The notes beneath the pieces are model-generated. The model made no database searches, was not told the origin of the DNA, and was given only the letters and a program-made list of their open reading frames with translations. This document shows positions 1 to 5,957 of a stretch of 8,549 nucleotides of DNA, piece after piece (position 1 is the first letter of the stretch; each line of letters begins with the position of its first letter). The DNA is taken from the NCBI GenBank assembly GCA_905236665.1, contig CAJONF010000065.1, forward strand, positions 1 to 8,549. Reading direction: 5' to 3'. Origin of the DNA: an uncultured Selenomonadaceae bacterium (GTDB lineage Bacteria; Bacillota; Negativicutes; Selenomonadales; Selenomonadaceae). The position numbers were made by a program, and so were the translations under genes.

Positions 1-44
1 TAACAAATTCAAGTAAAAAGTGATATGAGGAAGGAGATATTTTG

Positions 45-455
45 ATGAGCGAAATAAAAAATCCCAGCGTGTTTGACGCGGGAAAACCTTTGCCCGAACA
101 ATTTAGCAAATATTTTATCGGGCAAGCATATTTAAATCCGCTGACAAAAACCGGCGGTCCGATTGCCAACGTAACATTTTCTCCGGGGTGCAGAAATAAT
201 TGGCACGTGCACCACAAAGGCGGACAAATTTTGCTCGTGACGGGCGGGCGCGGTTGGTATCAAGAGTGGGGAAAAGCTCCGCAAGCTCTCAAGCCTGGTG
301 ACGTGGTGAATATTGCGCCGGAAGTTAAACATTGGCACGGCGCGGCGGCTGATAGCTGGTTTTCTCATCTTGCCGTTGAAATTCCTGCAGAAAATTCTTC
401 TAACGAATGGTTAGAACCCGTTGACGACGAACAATATTCCAATCTTCAAAAGTGA
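45..455 (+). CDS. Small single-domain cupin, probable metal-binding
   Basis: A 136-residue protein that is essentially one cupin beta-barrel. Motif 1 is seen as HVHHKGGQ (H54, H56, Q61) followed by the turn GGRGW. Motif 2 is seen as PGDVV then PEVKHWHGAA (H96, with H98 nearby). By analogy with related small cupins, including the hydroxynitrile-lyase-like group with a HWHGAA motif where Gln replaces the usual Glu, the likely metal ligands are H54, H56, Q61 and H96. No signal peptide is seen, so it is probably cytoplasmic. Substrate and reaction cannot be told from sequence; relatives often sit beside carboxymuconolactone-decarboxylase-like proteins, but none is visible here. ATG at 45 is preferred over the in-frame TTG at 42 because the ribosome site AAGGAG at 31-36 then lies 8 bases upstream. 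Any promoter lies before the window. The gene converges on the DUF4127 gene with a 22-base gap. Confidence 0.88.
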   Translation: MSEIKNPSVFDAGKPLPEQFSKYFIGQAYLNPLTKTGGPIANVTFSPGCRNNWHVHHKGGQILLVTGGRGWYQEWGKAPQALKPGDVVNIAPEVKHWHGAAADSWFSHLAVEIPAENSSNEWLEPVDDEQYSNLQK

Positions 456-477
456 TTTTATACAGCAGTAGAATTTT

Positions 478-2040
478 TTAATCCAGGTCAATTTGGCACT
501 CAAACATACGATGCCACGGATTGGAAACGACAAAACTATTCCACTGCGGAAAATGCTCTGCGGCGAACTCGTGCATAAGAATATTTTCGCGCTTAAGGAT
601 TTCGGATTCATGTTCGCCGAAATTTAAATAAATTTGCAAGCCGTTGGGTCGTTTAGAAAGTTCATCAGCAATTTGCGTGCGGACGTTGGCTTGATAAACC
701 CAGTCATCAAGATAGCGCGTGGCAAGGAGCCTGTCAATGGATTGACGGCTCATTTTTTTTGCCAAAATGCCAGTACTGATAGCAAAACCGGAAGTATTGG
801 TGGCAGTATTAAAACCGCTGTAGCTTTGAAGTTTGAACAGCAACTTTTTATCGCGAAGTTGATTCATCAAAAAATTGTCGGAGCCGTTCGCATAAATAAT
901 ATCAGCGACACCGACTGGCAAATTTTTATTAATGGCGTCTTCAATCTGCGCGGAAAAATTTTTAGCATTGCGTGTGAAATATTTTTCCTGTTTCTTAGTC
1001 AAAGTTATCGGCGGGAAGGAATTGTGAATCTCAAAAGTTTCTCCCTTCGGGTCGGAATTGACAAGCAGTAAAAAATCTGCGCGTTCGGGCTTGGAAACAA
1101 ATACACCGCCCGCGATTAAAATTTCGTCGCGGATTGAATCGCCAATCTGTTCGTCGGAATAATGCGGAATTGTTTTTGCGCCGACACCGCGATTAAATTG
1201 CACGTTGATGAAAGGCAAAGTCCCCGACAAATCATTCACGGCGCGAGTTAAAAGCAATATGGCGAATTCATCAATGCCGGCGTGTGATTGCGCTTTAGTC
1301 TTGGGAATATTTTCCATGTATTTGTTTAGCTGAAGTTTTTCGCGGTGAGTTTGACTTAAGGGAGCATTATCATCGCGCCCGATTATAAAAAAGTTAATAA
1401 TGCCGTCACTAGTGAAGTCCAAAAGTTTTTTTGTAGCTGAAAGATTTTTTACGCGGCGAGCAAACCAATCGTCTAAAATTTCGTCGGGAATATTTTTTTC
1501 AAGTTCAGCGAGATATTTTTTCTCTTTGCTGTTTAGTTTGGAACTCTCCTGCTTATCTAAAAGTCTGGTGAGCTGAAAAATTTGCCCGCCGTATTGCCCG
1601 TAATAATCAGGCTCTTCACGGTCGCCGGGTGTACCGAATTGCGGCGTGCGCATTAAAGAGCCGAACAGATATAAATTTAGGTTAGGATTTTTTTCGCGAA
1701 GAGTTTTAAAATTTTCCACGCGGGCAAAAAGTTCTTCGGCGGGAATTTGATGACTGCGCGAGGGAATCAATCCGCCATAAAGCAGAGAATCGGAGCCGAC
1801 TACTGCGGCGTCACAGGAGGGCGCATTTTTATAAAACCAAGTCCAAAGTTCGTCGGGTTTCGTCAAAAGTTCGGTTGGCGGCGAAATTATTTCATAACCA
1901 AGCTGGCTGACGACATCGGCGGGTTGTTGAAAGGAAACGGGGCGGTCATCGTGCGGGATAAATAAAATTTTTTCAGCCGCGTTCGCCGAATTCGACAAAA
2001 TCATCAGCGCGGCGAGCAACGCAAAAATTTTTCTCAACAT
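478..2040 (-). CDS. Exported DUF4127 family protein, function unknown
   Basis: A 520-residue protein. Residues 1-22 form a clear Sec-type signal peptide (basic MLRK, hydrophobic FALLAALMIL, cleavage probably after SANA), so the mature protein acts outside the cytoplasmic membrane. Recognised as DUF4127 from its conserved blocks: PHDDRPV (29-35), GSDSLLYGGLIPSR (82-95), GRDDNAPLS (221-229), HAGIDEF (253-259), YANGSDN (383-389), SYSGFNTATNTSG (406-418), RYLDDW (442-447) and a C-terminal PWHRMFE (508-514). The many invariant Asp, Asn and His residues suggest an enzyme or ligand-binding site, but no reaction is established for the family to my knowledge. Length fits the family, and both ends look intact. 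ATG at 2040 is chosen because AGAGGTGA (2046-2053 on the complement) is a ribosome site 5 bases upstream; the in-frame GTG at 2049 lies inside that site. The gene is divergent from cheX and seems to be transcribed alone. Confidence 0.85.
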   Translation of the reverse strand: MLRKIFALLAALMILSNSANAAEKILFIPHDDRPVSFQQPADVVSQLGYEIISPPTELLTKPDELWTWFYKNAPSCDAAVVGSDSLLYGGLIPSRSHQIPAEELFARVENFKTLREKNPNLNLYLFGSLMRTPQFGTPGDREEPDYYGQYGGQIFQLTRLLDKQESSKLNSKEKKYLAELEKNIPDEILDDWFARRVKNLSATKKLLDFTSDGIINFFIIGRDDNAPLSQTHREKLQLNKYMENIPKTKAQSHAGIDEFAILLLTRAVNDLSGTLPFINVQFNRGVGAKTIPHYSDEQIGDSIRDEILIAGGVFVSKPERADFLLLVNSDPKGETFEIHNSFPPITLTKKQEKYFTRNAKNFSAQIEDAINKNLPVGVADIIYANGSDNFLMNQLRDKKLLFKLQSYSGFNTATNTSGFAISTGILAKKMSRQSIDRLLATRYLDDWVYQANVRTQIADELSKRPNGLQIYLNFGEHESEILKRENILMHEFAAEHFPQWNSFVVSNPWHRMFECQIDLD

Positions 2041-2076
2041 AAAAGTCACCTCTAAAAATTTTTCAGCGTAATATTC

Positions 2077-2104
2077 TAGTTCCCAGTTCCCAGTTCCTAG
2101 TTCC
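2077..2104. repeat. Tandem heptamer repeat, 4 x YAGTTCC
   Basis: Four head-to-tail copies of a 7-base unit: TAGTTCC, CAGTTCC, CAGTTCC, TAGTTCC. The array lies in the intergenic region between two divergent genes, 36 bases before the DUF4127 start codon. Copies are identical except for the first base. Short heptamer arrays of this general kind occur dispersed in many bacterial genomes and can vary in copy number by slippage. No role is shown here. Confidence 0.9.
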
Positions 2105-2120
2105 TAAAAAAATATTTTGA

Positions 2121-2147
2121 CAAGGCGGCAGGTAAAATCGCGCCTTG
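2121..2147. repeat. Inverted repeat / potential stem-loop before cheX
   Basis: Perfect 7-base arms CAAGGCG (2121-2127) and CGCCTTG (2141-2147) are separated by 13 bases, ending 44 bases before the cheX GTG start. It is not a terminator, as no T-run follows the right arm. It could be an operator or a leader stem-loop. A TTGACA at 2117-2122 overlaps the left arm, but no -10 box lies at the right spacing, so the cheX promoter is not identified. Confidence 0.45.
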
Positions 2148-2191
2148 CATAGAAATTTATTGGGAATTTTTTGCGAAGGGAGATTGATAAA

Positions 2192-2656
2192 GTGGATGCA
2201 AAGCTCGTCAACCCGATAATTGATTCGTTTATGGAGCTTATGCCGCAAATGGGTTTTCCAAATCCTGAGCAACAGAAAGTTTCTATGCAGGATAAAGAAG
2301 TTATAAGCAATGGCGTAACGGTTGAGGTTAGTTTTATTCGGCAACTGCGCGGCACCGTGGTTTATAACATGACAGAGGACGCGGCAAAATATATTGCCTC
2401 GACAATGATGATGGGCGTCCCCGTCACGAAATTTGGCGAATTGGTGCAAAGTGCTATTCGCGAAATGGGAAATATGCTTGCCGCCCGCGCTGCCACCAAT
2501 TTTACCGAACTTGGCTTTGAAGTTGACATAACCACGCCTAAGCTCACAATAAGCAAAGAGCACAGAATTAAAATCGCAGACGGACACTGTTTAAACGTTG
2601 AGATGAATTTGGGCGGGCGTCGTATGGATATTGCTTTTTATGTTGAACGAGCCTAA
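2192..2656 (+). CDS. cheX: CheX-type phosphatase (CheC/CheX/FliY family)
   Basis: A 154-residue protein of CheX length. CheX dephosphorylates CheY-P or related receiver domains in the cytoplasm, resetting chemotaxis or similar signalling. The start, DAKLVNPIIDSF, matches the usual CheX N-terminus. The helix SAIREMGNMLAARA carries the catalytic E-x-x-N pair as E91 and N94; only one such motif is present, as in CheX rather than the two of CheC. The C-terminal half (VDITTPKLTI... GGRRMDIAFYVE) fits the family's beta-sheet. GTG at 2192 is chosen because GGGAG at 2178-2182 lies 9 bases upstream and the resulting N-terminus matches relatives; the in-frame TTG at 2171 would put the ribosome site inside the gene. 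It stands alone, ends in a strong terminator, and precedes a gene with a receiver domain that could be its target. Without the rest of the chemotaxis operon in view, the partner is inferred. Confidence 0.87.
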   Translation: MDAKLVNPIIDSFMELMPQMGFPNPEQQKVSMQDKEVISNGVTVEVSFIRQLRGTVVYNMTEDAAKYIASTMMMGVPVTKFGELVQSAIREMGNMLAARAATNFTELGFEVDITTPKLTISKEHRIKIADGHCLNVEMNLGGRRMDIAFYVERA

Positions 2657-2670
2657 AAATTTCTGTAGAT

Positions 2671-2703
2671 AAAAAATCCCGCTCACGTCAGCGGGATTTT
2701 TTT
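2671..2703 (+). terminator. Rho-independent terminator after cheX
   Basis: A GC-rich stem TCCCGCT (2677-2683) / AGCGGGA (2690-2696) with a 6-base loop is flanked by A6 on the left and T7 on the right (2697-2703), which can extend the stem. It begins 14 bases past the cheX stop and separates cheX from the downstream operon. The symmetrical A/T flanks mean it could also work on the other strand. Confidence 0.93.
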
Positions 2704-2739
2704 GTAAAAATTTTTCTTTCCTTCGCCGCCATAAACCTT

Positions 2740-2745
2740 TATAAT
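2740..2745 (+). promoter_or_regulatory. Likely -10 box of the REC-GGDEF operon promoter
   Basis: An exact TATAAT lies 48 bases before the start codon, just downstream of the cheX terminator, which is where a new promoter is needed. The -35 region 17-18 bases upstream is T/C-rich (around 2716-2722) and a poor match to TTGACA, so the promoter may be weak or activator-dependent. Confidence 0.5.
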
Positions 2746-2748
2746 GAA

Positions 2749-2763
2749 TTTGTAATTTACAAA
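2749..2763. promoter_or_regulatory. Perfect palindrome at the predicted transcription start, operator candidate
   Basis: TTTGTAA-T-TTACAAA is a perfect 7+1+7 inverted repeat beginning 3 bases after the TATAAT box and covering the expected start site. This is a classic place for a dimeric repressor to block initiation. I cannot assign it to a known regulator, and in AT-rich DNA some short palindromes arise by chance. Confidence 0.5.
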
Positions 2764-2793
2764 GTTAATTTCTCTAGTGACGAGGTACTTACG

Positions 2794-4110
2794 ATGAAAA
2801 AAATTTTAATTGTTGATGATATGCTTGTCCCGCTGATGATGACGGAAAATATGCTTATGGGACAATACCAAACTTTCTGCGCGCAATCTGCTAAAGAGGC
2901 AATGGAAATTTATCGGAAGGAAAAGCCCGATATGATTCTTTCTGATTTCCGGATGCCGGGCATGACGGGTTATGATTTGCAAATCGCGTTGCAAAATGAA
3001 TTCCATAAAAAAATTCCGTTCATGTTCATGACAGCTGACAAGAGCGACGAAGTAGAAAGCAAAGGTTTCGATAACGGCGCAATGGATTTTATCCGCAAAC
3101 CCTTTAAACCCGAAGTCCTTTTGCGGCGTGTGGCAAATATTCTTCATACCGTGGACGAGATTCAAGACTTAAAGAAAACGTCGTCTACTGACAAACTCAC
3201 CGGTCTTTTTAATAAAGGCTCGTCGGAAGAAGAACTTAAAAAAATCTGCAAAAAATCTGTTGGCGCATTGATGATGATCGACTTGGACAGCTTTAAACTT
3301 GTAAACGATATTCACGGGCACGCCATGGGCGATAAAATTTTAATTTCCTTTGCAGATGTTTTGCGAGCGGCTATGCGTTCCACAGATTTAATCGGACGTA
3401 TGGGCGGTGATGAATTTGTTGCCTTTTGCCATGGCGTATTGGAAGAAAGTGCTGTGGCTTCCAAAACGCAATTCATCAACGAAAAAATTACTGAAGCCGC
3501 AAAAAAATTGATGGGCGAAGATATGAATATTCCGCTCGGCGCATCAATCGGTTGTGTACTTGTTCCGCAAGCTGGCACGGATTTTGTCGAACTGTACAAA
3601 AAAGCAGATAAGGCTCTTTATATCGTCAAGCAAAATGGCAAGCACGGTTATAACATTTTCAGCGAAGACGCGCCTGAAGAAAAAGTTGAGACCGTCGTGA
3701 CGCTCGCGCAGATTGAAATGATTCTCGGTGAACGCAACAAAGAAAAGGGCGCATATGTCCTGCCATTTGAAAATTTCCGCGTCATTTACAGATTTTTAAA
3801 GAGGACTCGCGCCGGCTACGGTAAAACGATTTGTATTGTGCTGTTCGCGCTGAAACGCACGGGGGATGCTGACGAAAAAATTTCTCGTAAACAAGCCAGC
3901 GAACAACTTATTGAATGTATGCATAACACTTTGCGCCGCGGTGATGTCGTTTCTCAAAACGGTAGCAATCAAATTCTAGCTCTATTGACGAACACCGACG
4001 GTCATCACGAAGTTACACGGACAATCAGCCGCGTTGTTGAGAATTGGGGAAAATTGCCCGTGAGCAAAAGCTTTTACTTCACGCATGAATGGGAAGTCTT
4101 AGACACTTGA
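2794..4110 (+). CDS. Response regulator diguanylate cyclase (REC-GGDEF plus a degenerate GGDEF-like domain)
   Basis: A 438-residue cytoplasmic signalling protein predicted to make c-di-GMP from two GTP under control of phosphorylation. REC domain, about 1-118: acidic pair D8/D9, phospho-acceptor D51 in LSDFRMPG, T80 and K102 (RKPF). GGDEF domain, about 128-290: TDKLTGLFN, DLDSFKLVND and an intact GGDEF at 204-208. An RxxD inhibitory site (RSTD, 195-198) lies exactly five residues before it, so feedback inhibition by c-di-GMP is expected. Residues 300-438 look like a second, degenerate GGDEF fold: LRRGDVVSQNGSNQILALL at 380-398 aligns with MRSTDLIGRMGGDEFVAF and has GSNQI in place of GGDEF. 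The ATG at 2794 has GAGGT 7 bases upstream. It is probably the first gene of a four-gene operon; the sensor kinase is not in the window. Confidence 0.92.
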   Translation: MKKILIVDDMLVPLMMTENMLMGQYQTFCAQSAKEAMEIYRKEKPDMILSDFRMPGMTGYDLQIALQNEFHKKIPFMFMTADKSDEVESKGFDNGAMDFIRKPFKPEVLLRRVANILHTVDEIQDLKKTSSTDKLTGLFNKGSSEEELKKICKKSVGALMMIDLDSFKLVNDIHGHAMGDKILISFADVLRAAMRSTDLIGRMGGDEFVAFCHGVLEESAVASKTQFINEKITEAAKKLMGEDMNIPLGASIGCVLVPQAGTDFVELYKKADKALYIVKQNGKHGYNIFSEDAPEEKVETVVTLAQIEMILGERNKEKGAYVLPFENFRVIYRFLKRTRAGYGKTICIVLFALKRTGDADEKISRKQASEQLIECMHNTLRRGDVVSQNGSNQILALLTNTDGHHEVTRTISRVVENWGKLPVSKSFYFTHEWEVLDT

Positions 4111-4152
4111 AAATCAATGCGTAATTAAACTATCCCTTACAGGAGTTAAAAA

Positions 4153-5931
4153 TTGAATCGACAATTTTATGACAATGAGCGCGAAATTGATCTTGCCGAA
4201 CAGAAAACTTTGCACAATCGCGAAAAAAAAGTTGTAGCCGCCCGCACAATGATTTTTATTGCGGCGGTAGCTAGTTTTGCTGTCGGCTGGGATACCAACA
4301 CTCACTACGCTTACATTATCGCGGCAATCTTCGCGATGATTTTTATTCGGCTGATGAATTATCACGACCGGCTTAAACGCCGCAAAAGCTTTTTAAAAAG
4401 CCGAATGACTGTGCTAAATTCTTACCTTGCTAGAGCGCGTGGCACATGGCGAAAACGTTCAAACGACGGTAGCATTTATCTAAAAAATAATCGCCCGCAA
4501 GATGTCGACCTGCACATTTTCGGCGAAGGCTCGATTTTTCAATATATCTGCGCGGCGCGAACCAAACGCGGCAGAGATTTGCTTGCCGCCGCTTTTAATC
4601 CCGAACCGCCGGACTTTGACCGCATAAGAGCACGTCAACGCGCCGTTGCTGAACTTTTGCAACGCCCGCGCCTGTCGCTTGACCTTGAGGCTTATGCGCG
4701 GTTAATGCCAAACAATCACGACACCAGCGAATTAATCGTTAGCGTGGAAGAAGAATTGCCGCCGCTCGGAAAAATTTATTTCCTGCGTTTCATCACGCCG
4801 ATAATTTTAATCGCGTCTTGCGTTTTGGCGTGGCACGGATTTATTAACGAATTTATTCCGGCGTTCGTCATGCTGTTCACGCTGGCAGTTGCTATAATCG
4901 CCATACCTGCCGTCAACGAATTGCTCGCGCCGCTAAAAATTATTTCAAAAGAGTTGCGACTTTATCAAGCGATATTTGAGCGGCTTGAATCGACGAACTT
5001 TGTTTCAAAAAGATTAAACGCCGTGCACGACCTTTTAACCGACGAAATATCCGCCGCGCAGAAATTAAAAGAGCTTGAACTTTTGGTGGACGCGGCAAAC
5101 GCCAGACATAACCCGCTGTTCTTTATTTTGGGCAACGCGCTGTTCTTGGCAGATTTCTTTTTGGTTAAAGCTTTTATGAGTTGGCGCGCCGTTGCCGCGA
5201 TTCACTTGCGCTTTTGGCTGGACGTTTTCGCTGAAGTGGAAGTTTTGATTTCTTTAGCGTCGATCGGTCAAACGCGGACGACTTATTGTTTCCCGACTTT
5301 TTATGAAGACAAGGAGCCACATTTAAAAGTTGAGGGATTAACCAGTTTGCTTGTTGCCGATGCTAAGGGTGTGCCAAACGACGTGGAATTAAACGCCAGC
5401 ACTACGATTATCACCGGCGCGAATATGAGCGGTAAGACAACTTGGATTAGGACGCTTGCCGCCGCCGTGATTGTCGCTTATTCCGGCGCGCCCGTCTGTG
5501 CAAAAAGTTTTGCTGTGAGCCGCTTGGCTGTGATGACTTCTATTCGCGTCAACGACGATTTAAGCCAAGGCGTTTCCACTTTTTACGCAGAACTTTTGCG
5601 GATTAAATCAATGATTGAATATACAGAAAAAAATTTGCCAATGCTCGCCTGTATCGACGAAATTTTTAAGGGTACAAACGTTGATGACCGCGTTATTGGT
5701 GCAAAGGAAGCAATTCGCCGCTTGACAAATGAACATTCAATCACGCTTGTCACCACTCACGATTTCCAGCTTTGCGATATGGCTTCCGAAGACACGCACA
5801 TTTCCAACGCGCACTTTGAAGAATATTATGAGGGCGACGAAATTAAATTCGATTTCAAATTGCGTAAGGGACGCACACATACCACCAACGCAAAATATCT
5901 CCTGCGCATGACGGGCATTATTCGCGATTAA
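4153..5931 (+). CDS. Membrane-anchored MutS-family ATPase
   Basis: A 592-residue protein with the MutS C-terminal ATPase: Walker A TGANMSGKTT (421-430), an S-loop/signature region SQGVSTFYAEL (471-481), Walker B MLACIDE (D502, E503) and the H-loop VTTHD (533-537). Residues about 127-147 (SIFQYICAARTKRGRDLL) resemble the start of the MutS core/lever domain. The N-terminal mismatch-recognition domain of true MutS, with its FxE motif, is absent. Instead there are two hydrophobic pairs, about 32-45/52-67 and 209-228/233-252, predicting about four membrane helices, with a further hydrophobic stretch near 322-338. This is not the mismatch repair MutS; proteins of this membrane type are annotated in many Bacillota but, to my knowledge, have no settled function. 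TTG at 4153 is the start, with AGGAG at 4141-4145 7 bases upstream and no in-frame ATG nearby. It follows the cyclase gene by 42 bases with no terminator seen. Confidence 0.87.
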   Translation: MNRQFYDNEREIDLAEQKTLHNREKKVVAARTMIFIAAVASFAVGWDTNTHYAYIIAAIFAMIFIRLMNYHDRLKRRKSFLKSRMTVLNSYLARARGTWRKRSNDGSIYLKNNRPQDVDLHIFGEGSIFQYICAARTKRGRDLLAAAFNPEPPDFDRIRARQRAVAELLQRPRLSLDLEAYARLMPNNHDTSELIVSVEEELPPLGKIYFLRFITPIILIASCVLAWHGFINEFIPAFVMLFTLAVAIIAIPAVNELLAPLKIISKELRLYQAIFERLESTNFVSKRLNAVHDLLTDEISAAQKLKELELLVDAANARHNPLFFILGNALFLADFFLVKAFMSWRAVAAIHLRFWLDVFAEVEVLISLASIGQTRTTYCFPTFYEDKEPHLKVEGLTSLLVADAKGVPNDVELNASTTIITGANMSGKTTWIRTLAAAVIVAYSGAPVCAKSFAVSRLAVMTSIRVNDDLSQGVSTFYAELLRIKSMIEYTEKNLPMLACIDEIFKGTNVDDRVIGAKEAIRRLTNEHSITLVTTHDFQLCDMASEDTHISNAHFEEYYEGDEIKFDFKLRKGRTHTTNAKYLLRMTGIIRD

Positions 5932-5957
5932 AATTTTCTCCTAAGGAGTTTTTTTTT

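Noticed and set aside
455..480. Possible terminator between the cupin and DUF4127 genes
   Set aside because: TTATAC/GTAGAA around an AGCA loop followed by T6 has only about five AT-rich pairs with an A-G mismatch, which is too weak to call.
634..1071. A 145-codon plus-strand frame inside the DUF4127 gene
   Set aside because: No ribosome site or recognisable motif is seen, and it lies opposite conserved DUF4127 blocks.
2041..2049. GTG at 2049 as the start of the DUF4127 gene
   Set aside because: The GTG is part of the AGAGGTGA ribosome site, and the ATG at 2040 begins a well-formed signal peptide.
2171..2191. TTG at 2171 as the start of cheX
   Set aside because: It would place the GGGAG ribosome site inside the coding region; GTG at 2192 gives the N-terminus expected of CheX.
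2063..2587. A 174-codon reading frame on the minus strand across cheX
   Set aside because: It lies opposite the well-supported cheX, has no recognisable domain, and its end runs through the heptamer repeat. It is a shadow frame.
2704..2793. A c-di-GMP or other riboswitch in the leader of the cyclase gene
   Set aside because: The leader after the predicted start is only about 40 bases, too short for a known riboswitch aptamer, and no conserved riboswitch core is seen.
5729..5911. A 60-codon plus-strand frame within the end of the MutS-like gene
   Set aside because: It overlaps the conserved H-loop region in another frame and has no ribosome site or recognisable features.
4153..5931. Reading the MutS-like gene as the mismatch repair mutS, or as part of a DNA defence system
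   Set aside because: The mismatch-binding domain is absent, membrane helices are present, there is no mutL nearby, and no nuclease or other defence gene is in the window.
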